22,821 nucleotides of DNA from an uncultured Bacillota bacterium (GTDB lineage: Bacteria > Bacillota_I > Bacilli_A > RFN20 > CAG-826). The stretch is from assembly GCA_946623775.1 (NCBI GenBank), contig CAMORJ010000011.1, positions 1-22,821 on the forward strand. Direction: 5' to 3'. Of the stretch, positions 7,227-15,983 are shown piece after piece. Below the pieces are notes generated by a model. It made no database searches and had not been told where the DNA came from. It worked only from the letters and a program-made list of their open reading frames with translations. The position numbers and the translations under genes were made by a program. How positions within the stretch are numbered: the stretch's first letter is position 1; each line of letters starts with the position of its first letter.

Positions 7227-8849
7227 TTACATCTTCTCCGGATGGGAGACCCCGATGATGTCAAGCGCGTTGCGCAAGACGATCTCGCAGGCTTTTATAA
7301 GGGTTAATCGCGAAGATGTCAATGGAATATTTTCGCGATCGATGATGTGCCAGCGAGAATAGAACTCGTGGATCAGTTCCGCCAGACGGTGGATATAAGC
7401 TACAGCCTTATGCGGCGCCCTTTCCTTCGCGGCGCCTTCTATCATACTCGTAAAATCGGCCAAATGCTTCAAAATTGCCTTTTCTTCTTCTTCCTTAAGC
7501 ATCCTTCCATCGCCATCGAGAGGGATGTCTTGTCCTAAGGACAGCAAGGAGCAGCAACGCGCATGGGCGTATTGGGCATAATAGACGGGGTTGGATGAAG
7601 ATTGCTCCATCGCCAGATTGTAGTTGAAATCCAGATGCGAGGATTGCGAACGTTCGATGAAGAAGTAACGCACGGCGTCCCTTCCAACGTCCTCCACCAA
7701 GTCGCGGTGGGCGATGGCTTTGCCGGTACGCTTGCTCATCTTCACTTCCGCTCCATCGCGGAAGACGCGGACGACCTGAACGAATTCGGCATCCAAGACA
7801 TCCTCTTTATAGCCCTTCATCATCAAAGCGCTCTTCATGCGGTTGATGTAGCCGTGATGATCGGCGCCGAGGATATCGACGAGCTTATCAAATCCGCGGG
7901 CCATCTTGTCGTAATGATAGGCGATGTCCGGCATGAAGTAGGTATAGAGCCCGTCGGATTTGACGATGGGGCGATCCTTGTCATCCAAGAAATCGGTGGT
8001 GCGCAAGAACTTCGCCCCATCGCTTTCGTAGATATACGGGGCGAGGAACTTGATGGTTTCCTCGATCGCGCCGCTTTTTCGGATGTCGGATTCATAGGTG
8101 AATTTATCGAATCTCACCCCAAACGCATCAAGATCCGCCTTGATCTTGCCAAGCTCGGCATCGATGCCGAAGCGGATGAAGAAGTCGTGGGATTCCTGGT
8201 TGTCGGCAAGATACTTATCGCCGAACTTCTCTTTGATTTCCTTGGCGATGGCAATCAGATCTTCGCCATGGTAATCGTCTTCGTCTAATTGCAGCGGCTC
8301 TCCGAAGAGCTCGTGGTAGCGGGCGCGGATGGAATGCCCCAGATGCTCGATTTGATTGCCGCAGTCGTTGACGTAGTATTCGCGGGTCACGTCATAGCCT
8401 GCCCAATCGTATAAAGAGGCGATGACGTCACCGACTGCCGCGCAGCGGGTATGCCCTAAGTGAAGGTCGCCGGTCGGATTGGCGGAGACGTATTCCACAT
8501 TGATGCGGATGCCTTTCTTCTCGCCGCGTCCGTAGTGGTCGGGGTCAGCGAAGATGATGGGCAAGATGGAGGCGAGGGCGTCTTTGTGCATGAAGAAATT
8601 CACGAAGCCAGGGCCTGCGATTTCGATTCTCTCGATTTTCGGATCTTCGATTTCCTGCTGGAGGAAAAGCGCCAAATCGCGGGGGGCGCAATGGGCGAGG
8701 CGGCAGAATTTCATGGCCGCGTTGGTGGAATAATCGCCATGGGTCGGGTCTTTGGTTCTCTCGATGACGATATCGTTTTCCTGCAGCGAAATACCCTTCT
8801 TGGCGAAGGCTTGCAACAACAGCGATTTCAGAAGCGATTCAGTTGTCAT
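7227..8849 (-). CDS. argS: Arginyl-tRNA synthetase
   Basis: Class I aminoacyl-tRNA synthetase that charges tRNA-Arg in the cytoplasm. The 540-residue length is usual. The N-terminal ArgS additional domain (1-100, with HGDYSTNAAMK) is followed by VEYVSANPTGDLHLGH, where HLGH (130-133) is the HIGH motif, and by VKMSKRTG (KMSKR at 370-374). The C-terminal DALR anticodon-binding region ends with ALDIIGVSHPEKM. The ATG at 8849 has AAAGGA 7 bases upstream and begins 1 base after the ispF stop. It shares an operon with ychF, ispF and rpoE; pairing of argS with rpoE is familiar in Firmicutes. Confidence 0.97.
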   Translation of the reverse strand: MTTESLLKSLLLQAFAKKGISLQENDIVIERTKDPTHGDYSTNAAMKFCRLAHCAPRDLALFLQQEIEDPKIERIEIAGPGFVNFFMHKDALASILPIIFADPDHYGRGEKKGIRINVEYVSANPTGDLHLGHTRCAAVGDVIASLYDWAGYDVTREYYVNDCGNQIEHLGHSIRARYHELFGEPLQLDEDDYHGEDLIAIAKEIKEKFGDKYLADNQESHDFFIRFGIDAELGKIKADLDAFGVRFDKFTYESDIRKSGAIEETIKFLAPYIYESDGAKFLRTTDFLDDKDRPIVKSDGLYTYFMPDIAYHYDKMARGFDKLVDILGADHHGYINRMKSALMMKGYKEDVLDAEFVQVVRVFRDGAEVKMSKRTGKAIAHRDLVEDVGRDAVRYFFIERSQSSHLDFNYNLAMEQSSSNPVYYAQYAHARCCSLLSLGQDIPLDGDGRMLKEEEEKAILKHLADFTSMIEGAAKERAPHKAVAYIHRLAELIHEFYSRWHIIDRENIPLTSSRLTLIKACEIVLRNALDIIGVSHPEKM

Positions 8850-8850
8850 G

Positions 8851-9336
8851 TCATTTCCTTTCCAGCAAGCATACGGCGTTCGCGCGGATGGCCTTGCCCT
8901 GCCCTACCGCGTCCATCCCCTCATTCGTCATGGCGGCGATGCCGACGTCTTGGACATCGATCTCCAATATCGAGGCGATGTTCTTCCTCATTTCGGGGAG
9001 ATATTTGGCTAAATGTGGTTTCTCGCAGGCGATGTTGATGTCGACGTTTACGACATCATAGCCAAGCTGTTTTATCTTTCGGTACACCTCTTCGAGGATT
9101 TTGGTCGAATCGGCGTTGTCGTAACGCGGGTCATCGACGGGGAAGAAGTGACCTATGTCCCCTAAGGCGAGCGCGCCTAGCAGGGAATCGGACAAGGCGT
9201 GGCAGACCACGTCGGCGTCGCTGTGTCCGAGAAGCCCTAATTCATAGGGGATCTTGACGCCGCCGAGGACCAAGGCCCTATCGGGGACCAGGATATGGAT
9301 GTCTTCTCCAAGCCCGATGCGCAGTTTGCTCTTCAT
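8851..9336 (-). CDS. ispF: 2-C-methyl-D-erythritol 2,4-cyclodiphosphate synthase
   Basis: Fifth step of the MEP (non-mevalonate) isoprenoid pathway, releasing CMP to form the cyclic diphosphate. From the ATG at 9336 it has 161 residues, the typical size. Motifs are IGLGEDIHIL with zinc ligands D12 and H14, GHSDADVVCHALSD with H46, and ALGDIGHFFP. The C-terminal TNEGMDAVGQGKAI replaces the common TTTEGLGFTGRGEGI. An in-frame TTG at 9360 exists, but the ATG at 9336 overlaps the ychF stop as ATGA and no Shine-Dalgarno is visible, pointing to translational coupling. In this window it is the only MEP gene. Isoprenoid precursors also supply the dimethylallyl donor used by MiaA further upstream. Confidence 0.95.
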   Translation of the reverse strand: MKSKLRIGLGEDIHILVPDRALVLGGVKIPYELGLLGHSDADVVCHALSDSLLGALALGDIGHFFPVDDPRYDNADSTKILEEVYRKIKQLGYDVVNVDINIACEKPHLAKYLPEMRKNIASILEIDVQDVGIAAMTNEGMDAVGQGKAIRANAVCLLERK

Positions 9337-10445
9337 ACGTTGAACCGGAAGAAGACGCAATCGCCGTCATGCATCCGGTATTCCTTTCCTTCCATGCGGA
9401 GCTTTCCCGCCTCTTTGACGGCCAGTTCAGAGCCAAGGGCGCGGAAATCGTCGTAAGAATAAACCTCGGCTTTGATGAATCCTTTCTGGAAATCGGTGTG
9501 GATGATGCCGGCGCATTCCGGCGCGGTCATGCCGGTTTGGAATGTCCAGGCGCGGCATTCGTCTTTTCCGACCGTGAAGAAGGTCGAGAGGTTCAGCAAG
9601 CGATAGCTCGCTTTGACCAATTTATCCAATCCAGACTCGCTCGCCCCGATGGAATCGAGGAACTCGCGGCGGTCTTCGAGGCTATCCATCTGGGAGATCT
9701 GGAATTCGATCTCGCAGGATACGGGGATGCATTGCGCGCCTTGGGATTCGGCGATCTGCTTGACCTGCAGATAGTATTTGCAGTTATCGAGGTCCATGTA
9801 ATCGCTGTCGGCGACGTTGGCGACGTAGATGATGGGCTTCAAGGTCAATAAGAAGAAGTTCTTCTTGGCGTAGGCGATCTGCTCTTCGCTTAGCTCTGTG
9901 CAAAGCCTTGCGGGCTTGCCCTCGTCAAGGGTCGCTTTCAGCGGGCGGAGGATCGCCATTTCGTACATCGCGACCTTGTCTTTGGAGAGCCTTGCTTTGG
10001 CTTCTTGCTTGCCGATGCGGTTATTGACCGATTCGAGGTCCGCCATCGCAAGCTCCAAATCGATGGTCTCGATGTCCCTGGCGGGGTCGACGGTGTTGTC
10101 GACGTGGACGATTTCGGCGGAATCGAAGCAGCGCACGACTTCGCAGATGGCGTCGCATTCGCGGATGGCTGCCAAGAACTGGTTGCCCAACCCTTCTCCT
10201 TTGGAGGCGCCGCGGACCAAGCCCGCGATGTCATAGAACTCGAAGGTCGCGTTAATCTTCCTTTCCGGCTTGAAGGCGTCGGCGAGGAAATCCAAGCGCT
10301 CATCGGGGACGATGACGACGCCGGTGTTCGGCTTGATGGTGGCAAAAGGATAATTGGCCGCCTCCACGTGGGAGTTCGTGATGGCGTTGAACAGGGTTGA
10401 CTTGCCGACGTTTGGCAACCCTACGATTCCAGCTTTCAATGACAT
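9333..10445 (-). CDS. ychF: Redox- and ribosome-associated ATPase YchF (Obg family, OLA1-like)
   Basis: A conserved P-loop ATPase of the OBG group that binds ribosomes. From ATG 10445 it has 370 residues, close to the usual 363-366. Seen are the P-loop GLPNVGKST (9-17), PFATIKPNTGVV, DIAGLVRGASKGEGLGNQFL (switch II, 72 onward), YVANV in place of the NKxD base-recognition motif, as typical for the ATP-using YchF, and a C-terminal TGS region with FFTVGKDECRAWTFQTGMTAPE. An in-frame ATG at 10478 would add 11 residues not found in the family; AGAGGTTAG lies somewhat far (14 bases) upstream of 10445. It is first in the operon ychF-ispF-argS-rpoE and overlaps ispF by 4 bases. Confidence 0.95.
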   Translation of the reverse strand: MSLKAGIVGLPNVGKSTLFNAITNSHVEAANYPFATIKPNTGVVIVPDERLDFLADAFKPERKINATFEFYDIAGLVRGASKGEGLGNQFLAAIRECDAICEVVRCFDSAEIVHVDNTVDPARDIETIDLELAMADLESVNNRIGKQEAKARLSKDKVAMYEMAILRPLKATLDEGKPARLCTELSEEQIAYAKKNFFLLTLKPIIYVANVADSDYMDLDNCKYYLQVKQIAESQGAQCIPVSCEIEFQISQMDSLEDRREFLDSIGASESGLDKLVKASYRLLNLSTFFTVGKDECRAWTFQTGMTAPECAGIIHTDFQKGFIKAEVYSYDDFRALGSELAVKEAGKLRMEGKEYRMHDGDCVFFRFNV

Positions 10446-10509
10446 AATGCGTTTTCTAACCTCTAGGGGCAGTTGCATTTTACGCTTTTACGCGCGTACA
10501 CACTAGAGT

Positions 10510-10539
10510 AAAAAGAAAAGCCTCACGCAAGGTGGGGCT
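10510..10539 (-). terminator. Intrinsic terminator of the cold-shock gene
   Basis: AGCCCCAC-CTTGC-GTGAGGCT forms a stem of 8 positions with one mismatch, followed by TTTCTTTTT, 15 bases after the csp stop. It separates csp from ychF. Confidence 0.75.
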
Positions 10540-10554
10540 CATGAGACACGCGAC

Positions 10555-10755
10555 TTATGCTACTTTTCTAACGTTCGCAGCACGCGGGCCACGCTCAGAC
10601 TCTTCGACGTCGAATTCTACAGCTTCGCCTTTTTCGGCGGTTTTGTAGTCGTCCATCACAAGAGCAGAGTAGTGGAAGAAGTAGTCACGGTTGTCTTCAG
10701 CACGAATAAAACCGTAGCCCTTCTCCTTGTTGAACATCTTCACTGTTCCCTTCAT
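10555..10755 (-). CDS. Cold-shock domain protein (CspA/CspB family)
   Basis: A 66-residue single OB-fold RNA chaperone that binds single-stranded RNA. It has MKGTVKMFNKEKGYGFI with the RNP1 motif KGYGFI, RNP2-like DYFFHYSA (usually VFVHFSA), and the closing ERGPRAANV. The frame is open to 10797, but the ATG at 10755 has TTAGGAG 5 bases upstream and matches the family start, so the 14-residue extension is rejected. Its own promoter at 10813-10841 gives a leader of about 50 bases, and a terminator follows, so the gene is monocistronic. Leaders of csp genes elsewhere often regulate translation by temperature-sensitive folding; here that is only inferred from leader length. Confidence 0.95.
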   Translation of the reverse strand: MKGTVKMFNKEKGYGFIRAEDNRDYFFHYSALVMDDYKTAEKGEAVEFDVEESERGPRAANVRKVA

Positions 10756-10812
10756 GAGACTCCTAACCTTCCTAGTCTTTTTTGACCAATATGACAAAAA
10801 TGACTGAAAACT

Positions 10813-10841
10813 AATATATCACGATTACAAAACATTGACAC
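10813..10841 (-). promoter_or_regulatory. Extended -10 promoter of the cold-shock gene
   Basis: GTGTCA (4 of 6 to consensus) lies 17 bases before TATATT, which is preceded by TGA, giving an extended -10 (TGn-TATATT). The predicted transcript start is near 10806. Confidence 0.6.
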
Positions 10842-10864
10842 AAAAAAGTTTTTCAGGGAGGCAT

Positions 10865-13654
10865 TCATGCGTTTTTCGATTGGTTTCCGTATTGGCGTTT
10901 GATACGTTTTTTGACGATTGCGTCCATGACAAGCAGGAAAGAAACCACGAAACCAAGGGTCGCTAGAAAAGGGATCAAGGGGAAGGAGAAGGAGAAAGGG
11001 GCCGCGAAGGAAGAGGATACGAATCGCCCCACAACCACCGCGCTTAAAAGGATCGTAACGCTGGACCCCGCAAGGCACACGAGGCCATATTGGAATCCGA
11101 TTGCCCGATAGATCCTTGCGATGTCGCCCCAAGAGACGCCCAAAGCATAAAGCAGATGAGCTTCGTTTTTGTTTTCCCCGATCGTGACCGACATCGTCAA
11201 GGAGAAAAGCAGGCAGGACATCATCAAAGAGATGACGGAGAAAAGCCCAAGCACCCCGCCGACATATCCCGCGACCCCTGAGATCGAATCCTTGACCTCG
11301 GCCCGAGGCGAATAGAACAAGAGGTCGGGAAATGCTTTTTGCTGCTCTTCCATAAACGATGTCGCGTCCGCGTCGGAAGAGAAATAGAACATCAACGCTG
11401 TGGGCTCCAAGCGGAACGAGGATACGCCTAAGCGGTCGGCGAAGAAATCGAACGTCCAATTCTTATCCGCGCAAAGCTCATCCTTATGGGATTTCTTGAC
11501 GCCCGTCACCTGCAATTTGGCAGACCGGAATTCGCGGATAACCATCCCGCCGACTTCCTCTTCCGAGACCGCGCACGCCAAAAAGACGGATTCCGGTCTG
11601 CCGAGCTTTTCCCAAAACGAGGAGGACAGCACGACTTCGTCCGGCCCTTTTGGCGGCTTTCCGGAGACCAAGGGTGCATAGTTCCCAGAGAATTGAAATT
11701 TCTTTGCGCTTCCATAGATGGAGCCGTCGAACACTCCTTCCGGGAGATCGATCATTTTGTTCGCATACTCTTTCCTGACCGACGACGTTGTCTCGGTGGC
11801 TTCGAAAAGAGCCGCTTCGTCATTGGATAGGAAAGCGCGGCCTGAAAAGCCCTGGAGGAAGGAAGTCGCTGTAGCGAAATACCCGCCTTCGCTGGAAAAA
11901 GCGCTTCCGATAATCCGCTTATCCTCATATAACGGGCCGGTGTCTATTTTGGCGATTCCGCTCCTTTTGCCTTCGTATGCATACAGACGGGCGATGGAGC
12001 AAGGCGAGAAAGGCGTGCACTGCGAGGGGAGATAGAGATCGCTCGACTGCTCGAACAAGAGGTTTTCGGTCGCCTTATCGTTTCTTATCTTGCGCATCAA
12101 TTCGCCTGGTTCGCCGCGGATTTGGATATAAGGGATTTCGGGAACCTGCTGAACATTTTCCCCATTCAGCGAGGACGTGGATCGAAAATTGAGGTGCTCG
12201 ACGATGATGTCATGGTTCCAGCGATGGTTGAGATGATAGAAAGTCGGGGCATCGCTTTTGCATATCCCGACGACCGTATATAGGTCTTCGTTATAGAATT
12301 CGATGCTGCTGTTGGAGGCGAACTGAAGAAGCCGAAGCGTATTGGAAGAAAGGTAATTTCCTAGAGAAAGATAGTTTCGTTCAATTCCAAGATTGAAGCA
12401 GAGCGCCGCCATATTCTGAAACGGAAGCCCGAGCACCACTTCGTCGTTTTCCATATGTTTCGGGCGGTGAGGGAGGACTTCGTCCTGCATGTCCTCGAGC
12501 CACCTGAATTCGTTGATGTGCCTCATTCGGAAATTGGCAAGCAGGAATGAGCGATGCGCGGTAAGGACGGTGAACGAATCATCGTCCGTGAACACCTGCT
12601 CATAATTCATGAATACGCTGGTCCCCCAGTCCACCGCTTCCTCATATTTTCGACACACGTACTCCATCTTTTCGCCCGTCGAGGCTTTTATGCCGTTGAT
12701 GATCGACTCAGGTTTGTTGCGCTGCTCCACGATGATTTGGTTCTCTGGGACAATCGCGTCGAAGGCGCGGGAAATCTCGCTGGAGATAGATGTCGCGACA
12801 TACAAAGAAAGACCAAGGCCGGTCAAGCCGAGCGAAAGAGAGGCGCGAGACAATATGGATCGGATTCTTTTGCTTTTGATCAAATGAATGGAATGGCGGA
12901 CCACAAACGAGGTTGAGAGTTTGGATTTCTCGGCTTCGTCTTGGATCGGAGGCAAACCAAGGACCTTGCGGTTTGGCAAAGGCCTATTGGATTCCTCCGA
13001 TATCAAACGTCCGTCCTCGATTCTAAGAATCGTGTCGGCGTGATCTCGCGCAAGGGCCTCGTCATGAGTCACCACGACGGCAAGATGGTTCTTCGCATAG
13101 GATTTGATGATTTCGAATACCAACGTCGAATTCTTTTCGTCCAGATTGGCGGTAGGTTCGTCGCATAGCAGAATCTTGGGTGAACAAGCCAATGCCCTAG
13201 CAAAGGCTACCCTCTGCTTTTCGCCGCCCGACAGGCAGTTGACCTTCGAATTTGCTTTCTCATCAAGCCCCACATAGCGAAGCAATTCCAATGCTCTGGC
13301 GGTCTTGTATTTCTTTGCCGAGACAGAGGTCGCATCAATCGGGAAATAGACATTATCAAATGCCGTCTCAAGCTCCAAAAGGTTGAAAGACTGAAACACG
13401 TACCCGATGTTTTTCATTCGGAACTCAGTTCGCTGTTCCTGGCTGAACCCCTTCATGGAATGATTCAGAACCAGGGCTGCGCCTTCGTATTGGATATCCA
13501 TTCCCGATAGAACGCCCAGCAATGTAGACTTGCCGGATCCGCTAGGGCCAAGAAGGGCAACAAGGCCTTTCTCGGGGAAATCATATGAGAACTCCCTTAG
13601 GGCAAAGTCGCTCCCATATCGTTTCGTCACGTTTCTCAATAATGTTTTACTCAT
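10865..13654 (-). CDS. ABC transporter: ATPase fused to FtsX-type permease with a very large ectodomain
   Basis: 929 residues from the ATG at 13654. Residues 1-225 are a MacB/LolD-type ATPase: Walker A GPSGSGKST (36-44), Q88, signature LSGGEKQR (141-148), Walker B ILLCDEP (161-167) and H197. TM1 (about 271-292) is followed by roughly 495 extracytoplasmic residues and then three TMs (about 790-822, 850-878, 888-914) with the FtsX-like LLYALGVSWGDI. This is the MacB mechanotransmission architecture, which in known cases exports or extrudes peptides or lipids or senses antibiotics. The start overlaps the upstream transporter by 8 bases and has GGAGGAA upstream, so production of both halves is coupled. 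The frame continues to 13729, but those residues lie inside the upstream gene. Substrate unknown. Confidence 0.92.
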   Translation of the reverse strand: MSKTLLRNVTKRYGSDFALREFSYDFPEKGLVALLGPSGSGKSTLLGVLSGMDIQYEGAALVLNHSMKGFSQEQRTEFRMKNIGYVFQSFNLLELETAFDNVYFPIDATSVSAKKYKTARALELLRYVGLDEKANSKVNCLSGGEKQRVAFARALACSPKILLCDEPTANLDEKNSTLVFEIIKSYAKNHLAVVVTHDEALARDHADTILRIEDGRLISEESNRPLPNRKVLGLPPIQDEAEKSKLSTSFVVRHSIHLIKSKRIRSILSRASLSLGLTGLGLSLYVATSISSEISRAFDAIVPENQIIVEQRNKPESIINGIKASTGEKMEYVCRKYEEAVDWGTSVFMNYEQVFTDDDSFTVLTAHRSFLLANFRMRHINEFRWLEDMQDEVLPHRPKHMENDEVVLGLPFQNMAALCFNLGIERNYLSLGNYLSSNTLRLLQFASNSSIEFYNEDLYTVVGICKSDAPTFYHLNHRWNHDIIVEHLNFRSTSSLNGENVQQVPEIPYIQIRGEPGELMRKIRNDKATENLLFEQSSDLYLPSQCTPFSPCSIARLYAYEGKRSGIAKIDTGPLYEDKRIIGSAFSSEGGYFATATSFLQGFSGRAFLSNDEAALFEATETTSSVRKEYANKMIDLPEGVFDGSIYGSAKKFQFSGNYAPLVSGKPPKGPDEVVLSSSFWEKLGRPESVFLACAVSEEEVGGMVIREFRSAKLQVTGVKKSHKDELCADKNWTFDFFADRLGVSSFRLEPTALMFYFSSDADATSFMEEQQKAFPDLLFYSPRAEVKDSISGVAGYVGGVLGLFSVISLMMSCLLFSLTMSVTIGENKNEAHLLYALGVSWGDIARIYRAIGFQYGLVCLAGSSVTILLSAVVVGRFVSSSFAAPFSFSFPLIPFLATLGFVVSFLLVMDAIVKKRIKRQYGNQSKNA

Positions 13655-15704
13655 CGCGTAATTCCTCCATCGGCGAAACCCTGCCCGCAAAGAAAAGGGT
13701 GATGCGCGTAACCAAAAGCGAAACGCCAAGCGCGCCGATTAAACACAGAACGGGCAGCAAAAACGGTATTTGCAAAAAGGTGAGCCAAGGAATCGACACC
13801 GCTCCTTCCACATCGAAACTCTTTGCCATCAATAAGTTGATGAGTAATTCAGCCACAGGCGATAAAGCGATGCCGCCGATGCAGCCAAGAAGGGAGAAGA
13901 AGCAAGATTCTCTGGCGAATATGCTCTCAACATCTCCTTTCCTAGCGCCGAGGCAATATAGGATTGCCGCTTCTTTCTTTTTGCGGGCAAAAGATGCGAA
14001 TGCGGAGGTCGCTAAAATGCAAATCAGGCTTATCCCGGCGATTCCAACGAAGAAGAGCAAGCAGCCTTGGAACGCTTCTGAAAGCGTCAAAAACGAGGAA
14101 ATCGCAGAATAGGAGCGGGATTCCATCGAGAATTCTTCTTTCTCATTAATCTCCGCAATCGTCTTCAATAGCTTTGGGCAATCGTCAAAGCGATTGGCAA
14201 ATATAAGCTTTCCATAGGAGCTGATGGGGGAGTCGCCTTTGCTTCTCGCAACCCAATCATATGGGTTTGTCTGCTCTCCTTTTACGGCAGACAAAATAGG
14301 AAGCGGATAGGCTTCCAAAGCATGCTTCAGGCCAAGGAATGAATAATAGATTTTCGGGCTGTTTAGGAACGAAAACTCATGCACGACCCCCGTGATTTTC
14401 ATATTAAGGTCGATTTCAATCGACTCGCTCTCTCCCCCATAGCTTAGCTCGTTCCCGATCTTGGCGCGGACAGTCTGCCCAACCCCTTGGCAGCCATAAG
14501 TCGATAGGAAAATGTCATTCACCACGCAATAGGACAAAGAATCGGCAGGACAATAATCTCCGCGCTCTAAAGAGTATCCATAGCCGCTGAGTAGACTATA
14601 GCAAGGAGAAAAAGCGCAAGGGTCTACTCGGACCCCATCAAGTTGGAAGCCTATTTCGCTTGGTGCGAAAAACGAAAGATCATGCTCAACTATATAATCA
14701 TCGCCCAGCGCTGATTGCGCTTCATGTATTTCGGGCGCCACCTGCTCCACGATGCTAAGCGGCGAATCTTCTAGCGAATACTTCTCCTGCTTATATATCT
14801 TGGCCACCGAAGAATCGAGGTTTCGGTATGGGAGGTTTTGCTCAACGTGCTTTCCTCCATTGAAATACCCAACCGAAATCAGGATCGACAAGAAGCCCAC
14901 TGCGGAAGCGGATGCGCAGAGAAGATTGGCTAATCGGTTCTCCTTCATGTTTCGTTTAGCGAACATGGATGCAAAGGAAGAGGAATGCTGCGTTCGCAAT
15001 TTCCGAGGAGATGCCATCGGCGATGATTCTGGAGAATTAATGATCTTCCCATTCTCCATCAGCAAGATTTGATCGCTGTATTCCTCGACCAGCGATTTGT
15101 TGTGAGAAACCAGAATCACCAAAATCGTTTTCGATAGGCGCCTCAGCTCTTCCATCACGACTCGGGAATTTCTTTCGTCCAAAGCGCCGGTAGGCTCGTC
15201 CGCAAGAAGGATCTTCGGCGAATGAACCAATGCCCTGCATATGGCCACCCTTTGCTTTTCGCCGCCTGAGAGCGTCGAGACATCGCGCTTAGCAAAGCCC
15301 GATAAGAAGAACTTGCTCAAAGCCGCCTCGGCTTTCTTTCTGGCTTTGGCCTTTGGCATGCCTTCCATCAGCAAAGGCAACTCAATGTTCTCGACGACGT
15401 TGCATTCGGAAAGAAGGTTGTAGTGCTGAAAAACCATTCCCACTTCGTAAAGGCGGAACGACGCCAATGCGGTTGGCGACATGGATGAAATGTCTTTGCC
15501 TTGATAGTAAATCCGCCCAGACGTAGGCATTTCTAAAGATGATAGTAGCGACAGCAGCGTGCTTTTCCCGCATCCGCTTTTGCCCGAAATGGATATTAGC
15601 CCCTTCTCAGGGAATACAAAGTTGACGCGGTTGACCGCCTTAACGACGCCCGCTGGAGAAATAAACGTCTTTGAGACGTTGTGACAGTGCAATAAGTAAA
15701 CCAA
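13647..15704 (-). CDS. ABC transporter: ATPase fused to FtsX-type permease, first of a tandem pair
   Basis: 685 residues. The ATPase (1-225) has Walker A GKSGCGKST (41-49), Q93, signature LSGGEKQR (145-152), Walker B ILLADEPTG (175-183) and H201. TM1 is about 261-283, then a 260-residue ectodomain with several cysteines, then TMs at about 546-570, 601-626 and 643-672, and the FtsX segment LYCLGARKGDV. The start is TTG at 15704: AGGAGG lies 8 bases upstream, and no better ATG exists. That ribosome binding site is buried in the 3' arm of a terminator-like hairpin (15707-15745), so expression is probably controlled by RNA folding. It overlaps the second transporter by 8 bases and most likely forms a heterodimer with it. 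No two-component system or dedicated peptide gene is adjacent. Substrate unknown. Confidence 0.92.
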   Translation of the reverse strand: MVYLLHCHNVSKTFISPAGVVKAVNRVNFVFPEKGLISISGKSGCGKSTLLSLLSSLEMPTSGRIYYQGKDISSMSPTALASFRLYEVGMVFQHYNLLSECNVVENIELPLLMEGMPKAKARKKAEAALSKFFLSGFAKRDVSTLSGGEKQRVAICRALVHSPKILLADEPTGALDERNSRVVMEELRRLSKTILVILVSHNKSLVEEYSDQILLMENGKIINSPESSPMASPRKLRTQHSSSFASMFAKRNMKENRLANLLCASASAVGFLSILISVGYFNGGKHVEQNLPYRNLDSSVAKIYKQEKYSLEDSPLSIVEQVAPEIHEAQSALGDDYIVEHDLSFFAPSEIGFQLDGVRVDPCAFSPCYSLLSGYGYSLERGDYCPADSLSYCVVNDIFLSTYGCQGVGQTVRAKIGNELSYGGESESIEIDLNMKITGVVHEFSFLNSPKIYYSFLGLKHALEAYPLPILSAVKGEQTNPYDWVARSKGDSPISSYGKLIFANRFDDCPKLLKTIAEINEKEEFSMESRSYSAISSFLTLSEAFQGCLLFFVGIAGISLICILATSAFASFARKKKEAAILYCLGARKGDVESIFARESCFFSLLGCIGGIALSPVAELLINLLMAKSFDVEGAVSIPWLTFLQIPFLLPVLCLIGALGVSLLVTRITLFFAGRVSPMEELRDE

Positions 15705-15706
15705 TG

Positions 15707-15745
15707 AAAAAGCCTCCTCACTTTATTAATTGGAGTTGAGGAGGC
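15707..15745 (-). terminator. Terminator-like hairpin that sequesters the transporter RBS
   Basis: On the minus strand GCCTCCTCA (15745-15737) and TGAGGAGGC (15720-15712) form a perfect 9-bp stem with a 16-base loop, followed by TTTTT and then CA and the TTG start. The 3' arm contains AGGAGG, the ribosome binding site of the downstream transporter. It could end the fhs-DUF951 transcript, hide the RBS, or do both. Confidence 0.75.
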
Positions 15746-15764
15746 AAAAAGGACTCAAAAATTT

Positions 15765-15983
15765 TCAGTTTTTGTTAAGAGGCCCTTCGTGATGGCATAA
15801 AACTTTCTTGATTCTTGAGTTGAAATGATCGCGGTCCAGCATCATCACATTGCCGCATCCAAGGCACAGGATTTTGATGTCCGCACCGACGCGAACGATC
15901 TGGAATCTTTTGGACTTGGCGAAGCACGGGTGGGGACGTTTCATCTCCACTTCGTCATAAAGGGCGTACTCGGGAATTACCAC
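15765..15983 (-). CDS. DUF951 (YyzM-type) family protein
   Basis: A 72-residue protein matching the DUF951 pattern: Y-x-x-x-D-x-V-x-M-K-x-P-H-P-C, then VRVGADIKILCLGCGNVMMLDRDHF. In Firmicutes this small protein is usually encoded near ychF. C20 and the C40-L-G-C43 pair suggest a metal or nucleic-acid binding knuckle, and an extra C63-H-H follows the domain. The GTG at 15983 overlaps the end of fhs by 7 bases (GTGGTAA), so it is cotranscribed and probably coupled; the Shine-Dalgarno is weak (GGAAGA). Its function is not established. Here it is separated from ychF by the transporters and csp. The following hairpin over the transporter RBS lies 20 bases after its stop. Confidence 0.88.
   Translation of the reverse strand: MVIPEYALYDEVEMKRPHPCFAKSKRFQIVRVGADIKILCLGCGNVMMLDRDHFNSRIKKVLCHHEGPLNKN

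Noticed and set aside
7602..8288. 228-codon open frame on the plus strand
   Set aside because: Antisense to argS, with no start signal or recognisable motif.
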